Shown here: positions 53,525-64,000 of the stretch, one piece after another
How the letters are laid out: every line of letters starts with the position of its first letter
Numbering within the stretch: position 1 is the stretch's first letter
Source: Paroedura picta
Taxonomy: Eukaryota; Chordata; Lepidosauria; Squamata; Gekkonidae
NCBI RefSeq assembly: GCF_049243985.1
Contig: NC_135384.1
Coordinates: 11,962,501-12,026,500, forward strand
DNA length: 64,000 nt
Direction of reading: 5' to 3'
Program-made: the position numbers and the translations under genes
Notes under the pieces: generated by a model
What the model saw: the letters and a program-made list of their open reading frames with translations, nothing else
Told to the model about the DNA's origin: nothing
The model's database searches: none

Positions 53525-55547
53525 ACATTTGCTTCATGGAACTGGCGGCGGCCAGGTGAGGCCACCACCATGCATGATTGTTCTGTGTCTTTCTACATGA
53601 AAAAGAAAAAAAGTTAATTGCTGATTGTGGTTTAGAGGAGCAAGCAGGAAAATTTGCTTTTGATGATGCCAGAGGTTGGAGACATGGCTACTTTGATTAG
53701 AGATAAAATCATCATAAAATTAATTGCTAAATGGAAGCCCCTTTATGTCTTATTATGATTATGAGGGAAAAGGAGGAGTCAGGTACAAAATGGCTGCCTA
53801 TGAAAGGAGAGTTGTCAGCTACAAAATGGCTACCTAGGGAAGTGGGGGAGTCAAGTACAAAATGGCTACCTAGGGAAGGGGAGGAGTCAGCTACAAAATG
53901 GCTGCATAGGGAAGGGGAGGAGTCAGCTGCAAAATGGTTGCCTGTGGAAGAGGAGGAGTAAGCTACAAAATGTCTGCCTATAGAAGGGGAGGAGTCAGCT
54001 ACAAAATGGCTGCCTAGGGGAGGGGAGGAATCAGGTTCAAAATGGCTACCAAAGGAAGGGGAGGAGGCAGCTACAAAATGGGTGCCATGAGTCAGCTTTG
54101 AAATGGCTGCAATGAGAAGGGGATGAGTTAGCTATAAAATGGCTGCCATAGAAGGGGAGGAGTCAGCAACAAAATGGCTGCCATAGAAGGAGAGGAATCA
54201 GCTACAAAACGGCTACCATGGAAAGGGAGGAGTCAGGGGCAAACTGCCTGCCATTTAAGGGGAGGAGTCAGCTACAAAATGGCTACCATAGAAGGGGAGG
54301 AGTCAGCAACAAAATGGCTGCCTAGGGGAAAGGAGGAGTCTGCTACAAAATTGCTGCCTGGGGAAGGGAGGGGTCAGATACAAAATGGCTGCCATTAGAA
54401 GGGGAGGAGTCAGCAACAAAATGACTGCCTAGGGAAGCGGAGGAGTCAGATACAAAATGGCTGCCTAGGACAGGGGAGGAGGCAGATACAAAATGGCTGA
54501 CAAGGAAGGGGAGGAGTCAGCTACAAAATGGCTGCCTAGGGCAGGGGAGGATTCAGCTACAAAATGGCTGCCTAGGGCAGGGGAGGATTTAGCTACAAAA
54601 TGGCTGCCTAGGGGAGAGGATGAGTCAGCTACAAAATAGCAGCTTAGGGCAGGGGAGGAGTCAGCTTCAAAATGGCTGCCTAGTGAAGGGAACGAATCAA
54701 CTACAAAAAGGCTGAAATGAGAAGGGGAGGAGTCAGCAACAAAATGGCTGCCATGGAAGGGGAGGAGTCAGCTAAAATATCTGCCAAAGAAAAGGAGGAG
54801 TCAGCTACAAAATGGCTGCCTAGGGCAGTGCAGGATTCAGCTACAAAATGGCTGCATAGAGAAGGGGAGGAGTTAGCTACAAAATGGCTACCTCTGGAAG
54901 GGGAGGTGTCAGCTCCAAAATGGCTGCCTAGGGAAGGGGAGGAGTCAGCCACAAAATGGCTTACTAGAGAATGGGAGGAGTCAGCTACAAAATGGCTTAC
55001 ATGAGTCAGGTACAAAATGCCTGCCCAGGGAAGGGGAGGAGTCAGCTACAAAATGGCTGCCATAAGTCAGCTATAAAATGGCTGCCTATGGAAGGGGAGG
55101 AGTCAGTTACAAAATGGCTGCTATCAGAATGGCTGATATGAGAAGGGGAAGGGGAGGAGTCTGCTACATAATGTCTGCCTAGGGTAGGGGAGGAGTCTGC
55201 TACAAAATGGCTGCCTAGGGATGGGGAGGAGTCAGTTACAAAATGGCTGCCATGAGTCAGCTACAAAATGGCTGCCCCTGGAAGGGGAGGAGTCAGCTCC
55301 AAAATGGCTGCCTAGGGAAGGGGAGGAGTCAGCCACAAAATGGCTTTCTAGAGAAGGGGAGGAGTCAGCTACAAAATGGCTTACATGAGTCAGCTACAAA
55401 ATGGCTGCCTAGGGATGGGGAGGAGTCAGCTACAAAATGGCTGCCATGAGTCAGCTACAAAATGGCTGCCCCTGGTAGGGGAGGAGTCAGCTCCAAAATG
55501 GCTGCCTAGGGAAGGGGAAGAGTCAGCCACAAAATGGCTTTCTAGAA

Positions 55548-55955
55548 AAATGGAGGAGTATGCTAAAAATGGCTGCCTGGGGGATGGTGAGGAGTCATCT
55601 TCAAAATGGCTGCCTAAGGATGGGGAGTAGCTACAAAATGGCTTAGAGAAGGGGTAGAGTCAGCCACAAAATGGCTGCCTAGGGCAGGGCAGGATTCAGC
55701 TACAAAATGGCTGCATAGAGAAGGGAACAGTCAGCCACAAAATGGCTTTCTAGAAAAGGGGAGGAGTATGCTAAAAATGGCTGCCTGGGGGATGGTGAGG
55801 AGTCATCTTCAAAATGGCTGCCTAAGGATGGGGAGTAGCTACAAAATGGCTTAGAGAAGGGGTAGAGTCAGCCACAAAATGGCTGCCTAGGGCAGGGCAG
55901 GATTCAGCTACAAAATGGCTGCATAGAGAAGGGAACAGTCAGCTACAAAATGGCT
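55548..55955. repeat. 208-bp direct duplication inside the minisatellite
   Basis: The block with AGGAGTATGCTAAAAATGGC, CTGGGGGATGGTGAGGAGTC and GGATGGGGAGTAGCTAC occurs twice, 208 bases apart (TATG at 55,559 and 55,767). Confidence 0.85.
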
Positions 55956-56900
55956 GCCATGAGTCAGCTACAAAATGGCTACCTCAGGAAGGGGAGGAGT
56001 CAGCTCCAAAATGGCTGCCATAGAAGGGGAGGAGTCAGCTACAAAATGGCTGCCTAGGGGAAGGGAGGAGTCAGCTACAAAATGGCTGCCTAGGGGAGGG
56101 GAGGAATCAGCTTCAAAATGGCTGCCTAGGGAAGGGGAGGAGTAAGCTACAAAATGGCTGCCATGAGTCATCTTCGAAATGGCTGCAATGAGAAGGGGAG
56201 GAGTCAGCCACAAAATGGCTTTCACAGAAGGGGAGGAGTCAGTTACAAAATGGCTTCATAGGGGAGGGGAGGAGTCAGCTACAAAATGGCTGCCCAGGGA
56301 TGGGGAGGAGTTAGCTACAAAATGGCTACCATAAGAATGGCTGATTTGAGAAGGGGAGGAGACACCTACAAAATTGCTGCCTAGGGAATGGGAGGAGTCA
56401 GTTACAAAATGGCTGCTATCAGAACTAGTGATATGAGAAGGGGAGGAGTCAGTTACAAAATGGCTGCCATGAGTCAGCCACAAAATAGCTGCCTAGAGAA
56501 GGGGAGGATTCAGCTAAAAATGGCTGCCTAGGGAAGGTGATCAGCTACAAAATGGCTGCCTAGGGAAGGGGAGGAGTCCGCTACAAAATGGCTGACTAGA
56601 GAAGGGGAGGAGTCTGCTCAAAATGGCTGCCTAGGAAAGGGGAGGATTCTGCTACAAAATGGCTGCCTAGGAAATGGGAGGAGTCTGCTACAAAATGGCT
56701 GCCTAGGGATGGGGGAGTCAGCTACAAAATGGCAGGTATCAGAATGGCTGATATGAGAAGGGGAAAGGGAGGAATCAAAATGGCTGCCTAGGGATGGGAT
56801 GGAGTCACCTACCAAAAGGCTGCCTAGGGAAGGGGAGGAGACTGCTACAAAATGGCTGCCTAGAAAAAGGGAGTAGTATGCTACAAAATGGCTGCCTAGA

Positions 56901-58806
56901 GATGGGGAGGAGTCAGCCATAAAATGGCTGCCTAGAGAAGGGGAGGATTCAGCTAAAAATGGCTGCCATAGAAGGGGAGGAGTCAGCTACAAAATGGCTG
57001 CTTAGGGAAGGTGATCAGCTACAAAATGACTGCCTAGGGAAGGGGAGGAGTCAGCTACAAAATGGCTGCCATAGAAGGGGAGGAGTCAGCTACAAAATGG
57101 CTACATAGAGAAGGGGAGGATTCAGCTACAAAATGGCTGCCATGAGTCAGCTACATAATGGCTGCCTAGGGAAGGGGAGGATTTAGCTAAAAATGGCTGC
57201 CATAGAAGGGGAGGAGTCAGCTACAAAATTGCTGCCTAGGGAAGGTGATCAGCTACAAAATGGCTGCCTAGGGAAGGGGAGGAGTCAGCTACAAAATGGC
57301 TGCCATGAGTCAGCTACAAAATGGCTGCATAGAGAAGGTGAGGATTCAGCTACAAAATGGCTGCATAGGGAAGGGGAATTGTCAGCTACAAAATGGCTGC
57401 CATGGAAGGGGAGGAGTCAGGTACAAAATGGCTGCCATAGAAGGGGAGTAGTCATCTAAAAATATCTGCCAAAGAAGGGGAGGAGTCAGCTACAAAATGG
57501 CTACAAAATGGCAGCCATAGAAGGGGAAGATTCAGCTACAAAACGGCTGCATAGGGGAGGGGAATTGTCAGCTACAAAATGGCTGCCATAGAAGGGGAGG
57601 AGTCATCTAAAAATATCTGCCAAAGAAGGCGAGGAGTCAGCTACAAAATGGCTGGCTAGGGCAGGGCAGGATTCAGCTACAAAATGGCTGCATAGAGAAG
57701 GGGAGGAGTCAGCTACAAAATGGCTGCCATGAGTCAGCTACAAGTTGGCTACCTCTGGAAGGGGAGGAGTCAGCTCCAAAATGGCTGCCTAGGAAAGGGG
57801 AGGAGTCAGCCACAAAATGACTTACTAGAGAATGGAAGGACTCAGCTACAAAATGGCTTACATGAGTCAGCTACAAAATGGCTACATAGAGAAGGGGAGG
57901 AGTCAGCTACAAAATGGCTACCTCTGGAAGGGGAGGAGTCAGCTCCAAAATGGCTTCCATAGAAGGGGAGGAGTCAGCTATAAAATGGCTGCATAGAGAA
58001 GGGGAGGATTCAGCTACAAAATGGCTGCCATGAGTCAGCTACATAATGGCTGCCTAGGGAAGGGGAGGATTTAGCTAAAAATGGCTGCCATAGAAGGGGA
58101 GGAGTCAGCTACAAAATTTCTGCCTAGGGAAGGTGATCAGCTACAAAATGGCTGCCTAGGGAAGGGGAGGAGTCAGCTACAAAATGGCTGCCATGAGTCA
58201 GCTACAAAATGGCTTCATAGAGAAGGTGAGGATTCAGCTACAAAATGGCTGCCATGAGTCAGCTACAAAATGGCTGCCTAGGGAAGGGGAGGAGTCAGCC
58301 ACAAAATGGCTGCCATGAGTCAGCTACAAAATGGCTGCATAGAGAAGGTGAGGATTCAGCTACAAAATGGCTGCCTAGGGAAGGGGAGGAGTCAGCCATA
58401 AAATGGCTGTCTAGGGCAGGGCAGGATTCAGCTACAAAATGGCTACATAGAGAAGGGGAGGAGTCAGCTACAAAATGGCTACCTCTCGAAGGGGAGGAGT
58501 CAGCTCCAAAATGGCTGCCTAGGGAAGGGGAGGAGTCAGCCACAAAATGGCTTACTAGAGAATGGGAGGAGTCAGCTACAAAATGCCTGCCCAGGGAAGG
58601 GGATGAGTCAGCTACAAAATAGCTGCCATAAGTAAGCTATAAAATGGCTGCCTATGGATGGGGCGGAGTCAGCTACAAAATGGCTGCTATCAGAATGGCT
58701 AATATGAGAAGGGGAAGGGGAGGAGTCTGCTACAAAATGTCTGCCTAGGGTAGGGGAGGAGTCAGCTACAAAATGGCTGCCATGAGTCAGCTACAAAATG
58801 GCTGCC
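56901..58806. repeat. Higher-order repeat, copy 1 (1.9 kb)
   Basis: Matches 58,811-60,787 in unit order and almost base for base. The offset is 1,910 before 57,715 and 1,982 after, because copy 2 has a 72-bp extra block. I noted one base difference (57,105 A versus 59,015 G). Confidence 0.9.
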
Positions 58807-58810
58807 TAAG

Positions 58811-60787
58811 GATGGGGAGGAGTCAGCCATAAAATGGCTGCCTAGAGAAGGGGAGGATTCAGCTAAAAATGGCTGCCATAGAAGGGGAGGAGTCAGCTAC
58901 AAAATGGCTGCTTAGGGAAGGTGATCAGCTACAAAATGACTGCCTAGGGAAGGGGAGGAGTCAGCTACAAAATGGCTGCCATAGAAGGGGAGGAGTCAGC
59001 TACAAAATGGCTGCATAGAGAAGGGGAGGATTCAGCTACAAAATGGCTGCCATGAGTCAGCTACATAATGGCTGCCTAGGGAAGGGGAGGATTTAGCTAA
59101 AAATGGCTGCCATAGAAGGGGAGGAGTCAGCTACAAAATTGCTGCCTAGGGAAGGTGATCAGCTACAAAATGGCTGCCTAGGGAAGGGGAGGAGTCAGCT
59201 ACAAAATGGCTGCCATGAGTCAGCTACAAAATGGCTGCATAGAGAAGGTGAGGATTCAGCTACAAAATGGCTGCATAGGGAAGGGGAATTGTCAGCTACA
59301 AAATGGCTGCCATGGAAGGGGAGGAGTCAGGTACAAAATGGCTGCCATAGAAGGGGAGTAGTCATCTAAAAATATCTGCCAAAGAAGGGGAGGAGTCAGC
59401 TACAAAATGGCTACAAAATGGCAGCCATAGAAGGGGAAGATTCAGCTACAAAACGGCTGCATAGGGGAGGGGAATTGTCAGCTACAAAATGGCTGCCATA
59501 GAAGGGGAGGAGTCATCTAAAAATATCTGCCAAAGAAGGCGAGGAGTCAGCTACAAAATGGCTGGCTAGGGCAGGGCAGGATTCAGCTACAAAATGGCTG
59601 CATAGAGAAGGGGAGGAGTCAGCTACAAAATGGCTGGCTAGGGCAGGGCAGGATTCAGCTACAAAATGGCTGCATAGAGAAGGGGAGGAGTCAGCTACAA
59701 AATGGCTGCCATGAGTCAGCTACAAGTTGGCTACCTCTGGAAGGGGAGGAGTCAGCTCCAAAATGGCTGCCTAGGAAAGGGGAGGAGTCAGCCACAAAAT
59801 GACTTACTAGAGAATGGAAGGACTCAGCTACAAAATGGCTTACATGAGTCAGCTACAAAATGGCTACATAGAGAAGGGGAGGAGTCAGCTACAAAATGGC
59901 TACCTCTGGAAGGGGAGGAGTCAGCTCCAAAATGGCTTCCATAGAAGGGGAGGAGTCAGCTATAAAATGGCTGCATAGAGAAGGGGAGGATTCAGCTACA
60001 AAATGGCTGCCATGAGTCAGCTACATAATGGCTGCCTAGGGAAGGGGAGGATTTAGCTAAAAATGGCTGCCATAGAAGGGGAGGAGTCAGCTACAAAATT
60101 TCTGCCTAGGGAAGGTGATCAGCTACAAAATGGCTGCCTAGGGAAGGGGAGGAGTCAGCTACAAAATGGCTGCCATGAGTCAGCTACAAAATGGCTTCAT
60201 AGAGAAGGTGAGGATTCAGCTACAAAATGGCTGCCATGAGTCAGCTACAAAATGGCTGCCTAGGGAAGGGGAGGAGTCAGCCACAAAATGGCTGCCATGA
60301 GTCAGCTACAAAATGGCTGCATAGAGAAGGTGAGGATTCAGCTACAAAATGGCTGCCTAGGGAAGGGGAGGAGTCAGCCATAAAATGGCTGTCTAGGGCA
60401 GGGCAGGATTCAGCTACAAAATGGCTACATAGAGAAGGGGAGGAGTCAGCTACAAAATGGCTACCTCTCGAAGGGGAGGAGTCAGCTCCAAAATGGCTGC
60501 CTAGGGAAGGGGAGGAGTCAGCCACAAAATGGCTTACTAGAGAATGGGAGGAGTCAGCTACAAAATGCCTGCCCAGGGAAGGGGATGAGTCAGCTACAAA
60601 ATAGCTGCCATAAGTAAGCTATAAAATGGCTGCCTATGGATGGGGCGGAGTCAGCTACAAAATGGCTGCTATCAGAATGGCTAATATGAGAAGGGGAAGG
60701 GGAGGAGTCTGCTACAAAATGTCTGCCTAGGGTAGGGGAGGAGTCAGCTACAAAATGGCTGCCATGAGTCAGCTACAAAATGGCTGC
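58811..60787. repeat. Higher-order repeat, copy 2 (about 1.98 kb)
   Basis: Head-to-tail with copy 1. It contains the additional two-unit, 72-bp repetition near 59,625-59,697 (GGCTGGCTAGGGCAGGGCAG twice). The longest chance frames in the two copies translate identically. Confidence 0.9.
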
Positions 60788-61364
60788 CCCTAGAATGGGA
60801 GGACTCAGCTCCAAAAAAGCTGCCTAGTGAAGGGGAGGAGTCGGCCACAAAATGGCATTCTAGAGAAGGGGAGGAGTCAGCTACAAAATGGCTTACATGA
60901 GTCAGCTACAAAATGGCTATCTAGAAAAGGGGAGGAGTATGCTACAAAATGGCTGCTGTGGGATGGTGAGGAGTCATCTTTAAAATGGCTGCCTAAGGAT
61001 GTGATGCAGCTACAAAATGGCTTAGAGAATGGGAGGAGTCAGCTCTAAAATGGATGCCATGAGTCAGCTACAAAATGGCTGCCTATGGAAGAGGAGGAGT
61101 CATCTACAAAATGGTTGCCTATGCAAGGGGTACGGTCAGCCACAAAATGGCTGCCTAGGGCAGGGCAGGATTCATCTACAAAATGGCTGCATAGAGAAGG
61201 GGAGGAGTCAGCTCCAAAATGGCTGCCATAGAAGGGGAGGAGTCAGCTTCATAATGGCTGCCTAGGGAAGGGGAGGAGTCAGCTACAAAATGGCTGCCTA
61301 GGGGAGGGGAGGAATCAGCTTCATAATGGCTGCCTAGGGAAGGGGAGGAGTATGCTACAAAATG

Positions 61365-61733
61365 GCTGCCATGAGTCAGCTTTGAAATGGCTGCAATGAA
61401 AAGGGGTGGAGTCAGCCACAAAAAGGCTTCCATACAAGGGGAGGAGTCATAGGGGAGGGGAGGAGTCAGCTACAAAATGGCTGCCTAGTGGAGGAGTCAG
61501 CAACAAAATGGCTGCCTAGGGCAGGGGAGGATTTAGCTACAAATTGGCTGCCTAGGGCAGGGGAGGATTCAGCTACAAAATGGTTGCCTAGGGGAGAGGA
61601 TGAGTCAGCTACAAAATAGCTGCTTAGGGCAGGGGAGAAGTCAGCTTCAAAGTGGCTGCCTAGTGAAGGGAAGGAATCAACTACAAAATGGCTGAAATGA
61701 GAAGGGGAGAAGTCAGCAACAAAATGGCTGCCA
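61365..61733. repeat. Internal repeat, pairs with 63,103-63,471
   Basis: Same unit order at offset 1,738, including the unusual GAGGAGTCATAGGGGAGGGG junction. A few base changes separate the copies. Confidence 0.8.
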
Positions 61734-61750
61734 TCAAGGGGAGGAGTCTG

Positions 61751-62284
61751 CTACAAAATGGCTGCATAGGGAAGGGGAATTGTCAGCTACAAAATGGCTG
61801 CCATGGAAGGGGAGGAGTCAGGTACAAAATGGCTGCCATAGAAGGGGAGTAGTCATCTAAAAATATCTGCCAAAGAAGGGGAGGAGTCAGCTACAAAATG
61901 GCTACAAAATGGCAGCCATAGAAGGGGAAGATTCAGCTACAAAATGGCTGCATAGGGGAGGGGAATTGTCAGCTACAAAATGGCTGCCATAGAAGGGGAG
62001 GAGTCATCTAAAAATATCTGCCAAAGAAGGGGAGGAGTCAGCTACAAAATGGCTGGCTAGGGCAGGGCAGGATTCAGCTACAAAATGGCTGCATAGAGAA
62101 GGGGAGGAGTCAGCTACAAAATGGCTGCCATGAGTCAGCTACAAGATGGCTACCTCTGGAAGGGGAGGAGTCAGCTCCAAAATGGCTGCCTAGGAAAGGG
62201 GAGGAGTCAGCCACAAAATGACTTACTAGAGAATGGAAGGACTCAGCTACAAAATGGCTTACATGAGTCAGCTACAAAATGGCT
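61751..62284. repeat. Partial third copy of the higher-order repeat
   Basis: Matches 57,350-57,883 at a constant offset of 4,401 with a handful of differences (for example 61,940 region AAAATGG versus AAAACGG). Confidence 0.85.
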
Positions 62285-64000
62285 GCCCAGGGAAGGGGAG
62301 GAGTCAGCTACAAGATGGCTGCCATAAGTCAGCTATAAAATGGCTGCCTATGGAAGGGGAGGAGTCAGCTACAAAATGGCTGCTATCAGAATTGCTGATA
62401 TGAGAAGGGGAAGGGGAGGAGTCAGCTACAAAATGGCTGCCATAAGTCAGCTATAAAATGGCTGCCTAGAGAATGGGAGGAGTCATCTACAAAATGGCAT
62501 ACATGAGTCAGCTATAAAATGGCTGCCTAGGGAAGGGGAGGAGTATGCTACAAAATGGATGCCTAGTGATGGGGAGGGGTCAGCTACAAAATGGCTTACT
62601 AGAGAATGGGAGGAGTCAGCTACAATATGGCTGCAATAAGTCAGCTATAAAATGGCTGCCTATGGAAGGGGAGGAGTCAGCTACAAAATGGATGCTATCA
62701 GAATGGCTGATATGAGAAGGGGAAGGGGAGGAGTCAGCTACAAAATGGCTTCATAGGGGAGGGGAGGAGTCAGCTACAAAATGGCTGCCTAGTGGAGGAA
62801 TCAGCAACAAAATGGCTGCCTAGGGCAGGGGAGGATTCAGCTACAAAATGGCTGCCTAGGGCAGGGGAGGATTCAGCTACAAAATGGCTGCCTAGGGCAG
62901 GGCAGGATTCAGCTACAAAATGGCTGCCTAGGGCAGGGGAGGATTCAGCTACAAAATGGTTGCCTAGGGGAGAGGATGAGTCAGCTACAAAATAGCTGCT
63001 TAGGGCAGGGGAGGAGTCAGCTTCAAAATGGCTGCCTAGTGAAGGGAAGGAATCAGCAACAAAATGGCTGCCTAGGGAAGGGGAGGAGTAAGCTACAAAA
63101 TGGCTGCCATGAGTCAGCTTTGAAATGGCTGCAATGAAAAGGGGTGGAGTCAGCCTCAAAAAGGCTTCCATACAAGGGGAGGAGTCATAGGGGAGGGGAG
63201 GAGTCAGCTACAAAATGGCTGCCTAGTGGAGGAGTCAGCAACAAAATGGCTGCCTAGGGCAGGGGAGGATTCAGCTACAAATTGGCTGCCTAGGGCAGGG
63301 GAGGATTCAGCTACAAAATGGTTGCCTAGGGGAGAGGATGAGTCAGCTACAAAATAGCTGCTTAGGGCAGGGGAGGAGTCAGCTTCAAAGTGGCTGCCTA
63401 GTGAAGGGAAGGAATCAACTACAAAATGGCTGTAATGAGAAGGGGAGAAGTCAGCAACAAAATGGCTGCCATAGAAGGGGAGGAGTCAGCTACAAAATGG
63501 CTGTATAGGGAAGGGGAATTGTCAGCTACAAAATGGCTGCCATGGAAGGGGAGGAGTCAGGTACAAAATGGCTGCCATAGAAGGGGAGTAGTCATCTTTG
63601 AAATGGCTGCAATGAAAGGGGAGGAGTCAGCCACAAAAAGGCTTCCATACAAGGGGAGGAGTCAGTTACAAAATGGCTTCATAGGGGAGGGGAGGAGTCA
63701 GCTACAAAATGGCTGCCTAGTGGAGGAATCAGCAACAAAATGGCTGCCTAGGGCAGGGGGGATTCAGCTACAAAATGGCTGCCTAGGGCAGGGGAGGATT
63801 CAGCTACAAAATGGCTGCCTAGGGCAGGGGAGGATTCAGCTACAAAATGGCTGCCTAGGGCAGGGCAGGATTCAGCTACAAAATGGTTGCCTAGGGGAGA
63901 GGATGAGTCAGCTACAAAATAGCTGCTTAGGGCAGGGGAGGAGTCAGCTTCAAAATGGCTGCCTAGTGAAGGGAAGGAATCAACTACAAAATGGCTGAAA

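Larger units (their letters stand above)
47806..53760 (+). repeat. Serially repeated L1 ORF2 fragments
   Basis: A recognisable segment (GAGAGTCTGGAGGC/T, ATAAATTCATACCTTCTCCG, TGGAATTG, then GACCCCTTAAA) occurs at about 47,806, 48,110, 49,575, 49,917, 50,930, 51,530, 51,958 and 52,425. GTCAAGACAGG/GCATTGCCCACTGTCACCTC-type copies precede several of them (about 47,730, 50,860, 51,155 and 51,895). L1 ORF2 C-terminal sequence (ENWLLKMLQFAEMATLIRYN) is at 49,455-49,510, and a relative (GACATGGCTACTTTGATTAG) is at 53,684. All copies are broken and A/T-rich. Confidence 0.7.
53765..64000. repeat. Minisatellite array, 36/35/25-bp units, over 10.2 kb
   Basis: The basic unit is CTACAAAATGGCTGCC, then TAGGGAAGGGGAGGAGTCAG (36 bp). 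A 35-bp version has CATAGAAGGGGAGGAGTCAG after GCTGC, and a 25-bp version has CATGAGTCAG only. Roughly 300 units fill the rest of the window, and the array continues past its end. The 36-bp unit is 12 codons long, so long frames appear on both strands (SATKWLPREGEE; ADSSPSLGSHFV), but 35- and 25-bp units and stops break them repeatedly. It is not a gene. The left edge abuts L1 ORF2 C-terminal remnants. Confidence 0.97.

Noticed and set aside
53731-63998. Many open frames of 60-190 aa with SATKWLPREGEE or ADSSPSLGSHFV repeats
   Set aside because: They arise because the main minisatellite unit is 36 bp. Unit variants of 35 and 25 bp shift the frame constantly and both strands are equally open.
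53765-64000. CRISPR-like repeat array
   Set aside because: Units are contiguous variants without unique spacers, in a vertebrate genome; it is a minisatellite.

Overview
The window looks like a piece of a squamate reptile (lizard) nuclear genome. The evidence is a set of intact, intronless-coding class II olfactory receptor (OR) genes of the family-14 type that is expanded in reptiles and birds. They sit among Sauria-type tRNA SINEs with (ACCTTT)n tails, MIR-like SINEs, CR1, L2 and L1 LINE remnants, and SPIN-like and other hAT elements. No prokaryotic gene, rRNA, functional tRNA or CRISPR array is visible.

Layout. (1) Bases 1-24,760 hold three head-to-tail paralogous units, each with a promoter/5'-leader region, one 316-aa OR (2,093; 13,988; 20,682; all +) and a long shared 3' flank. 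The units differ by insertions and deletions that can be read as a history: a Sauria SINE only in unit 2, a MIR-like SINE at the unit 1/2 junction, a LINE only in unit 1, an L2 end shared by units 2 and 3, and a 1.4-1.6 kb block shared by units 1 and 2 but absent from unit 3. Units 1 and 3 also keep a decayed OR fragment downstream of the gene. (2) Bases 24,760-42,100 hold three more divergent ORs (26,146-27,087 -; 31,936-32,862 -; 38,220-39,176 +). Upstream of the last two lies a recurrent non-coding 5' exon module; copies of it occur alone or attached to an OR remnant near 41.5 kb. A compact, unrecognised gene for an 88-aa secreted-type peptide lies at 41,774-42,040 (-). (3) Bases 42,100-46,500 are gene-poor and hold simple repeats, SINEs and a CpG-dense inverted-repeat element (44,625-44,959). 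(4) Bases 46,500-53,760 are AT-rich and made largely of serially repeated, decayed L1 ORF2 fragments, interrupted by two Sauria SINEs and a SPIN-like hAT. (5) Bases 53,765-64,000 (window end) are one minisatellite with units of about 36, 35 and 25 bp. It contains a nearly exact 1.9-kb higher-order duplication and a YY1-like ATGG core in almost every unit.

The six ORs are predicted seven-transmembrane odorant receptors of olfactory neurons. They do not form an operon; the functional logic is a monogenically expressed, tandemly duplicated cluster. Each gene appears to have an untranslated first exon spliced to a single coding exon, because a polypyrimidine tract plus AG lies 19-34 bases upstream of every ATG. 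All similarity statements come from reading the sequence by eye; no alignment or database search was run.
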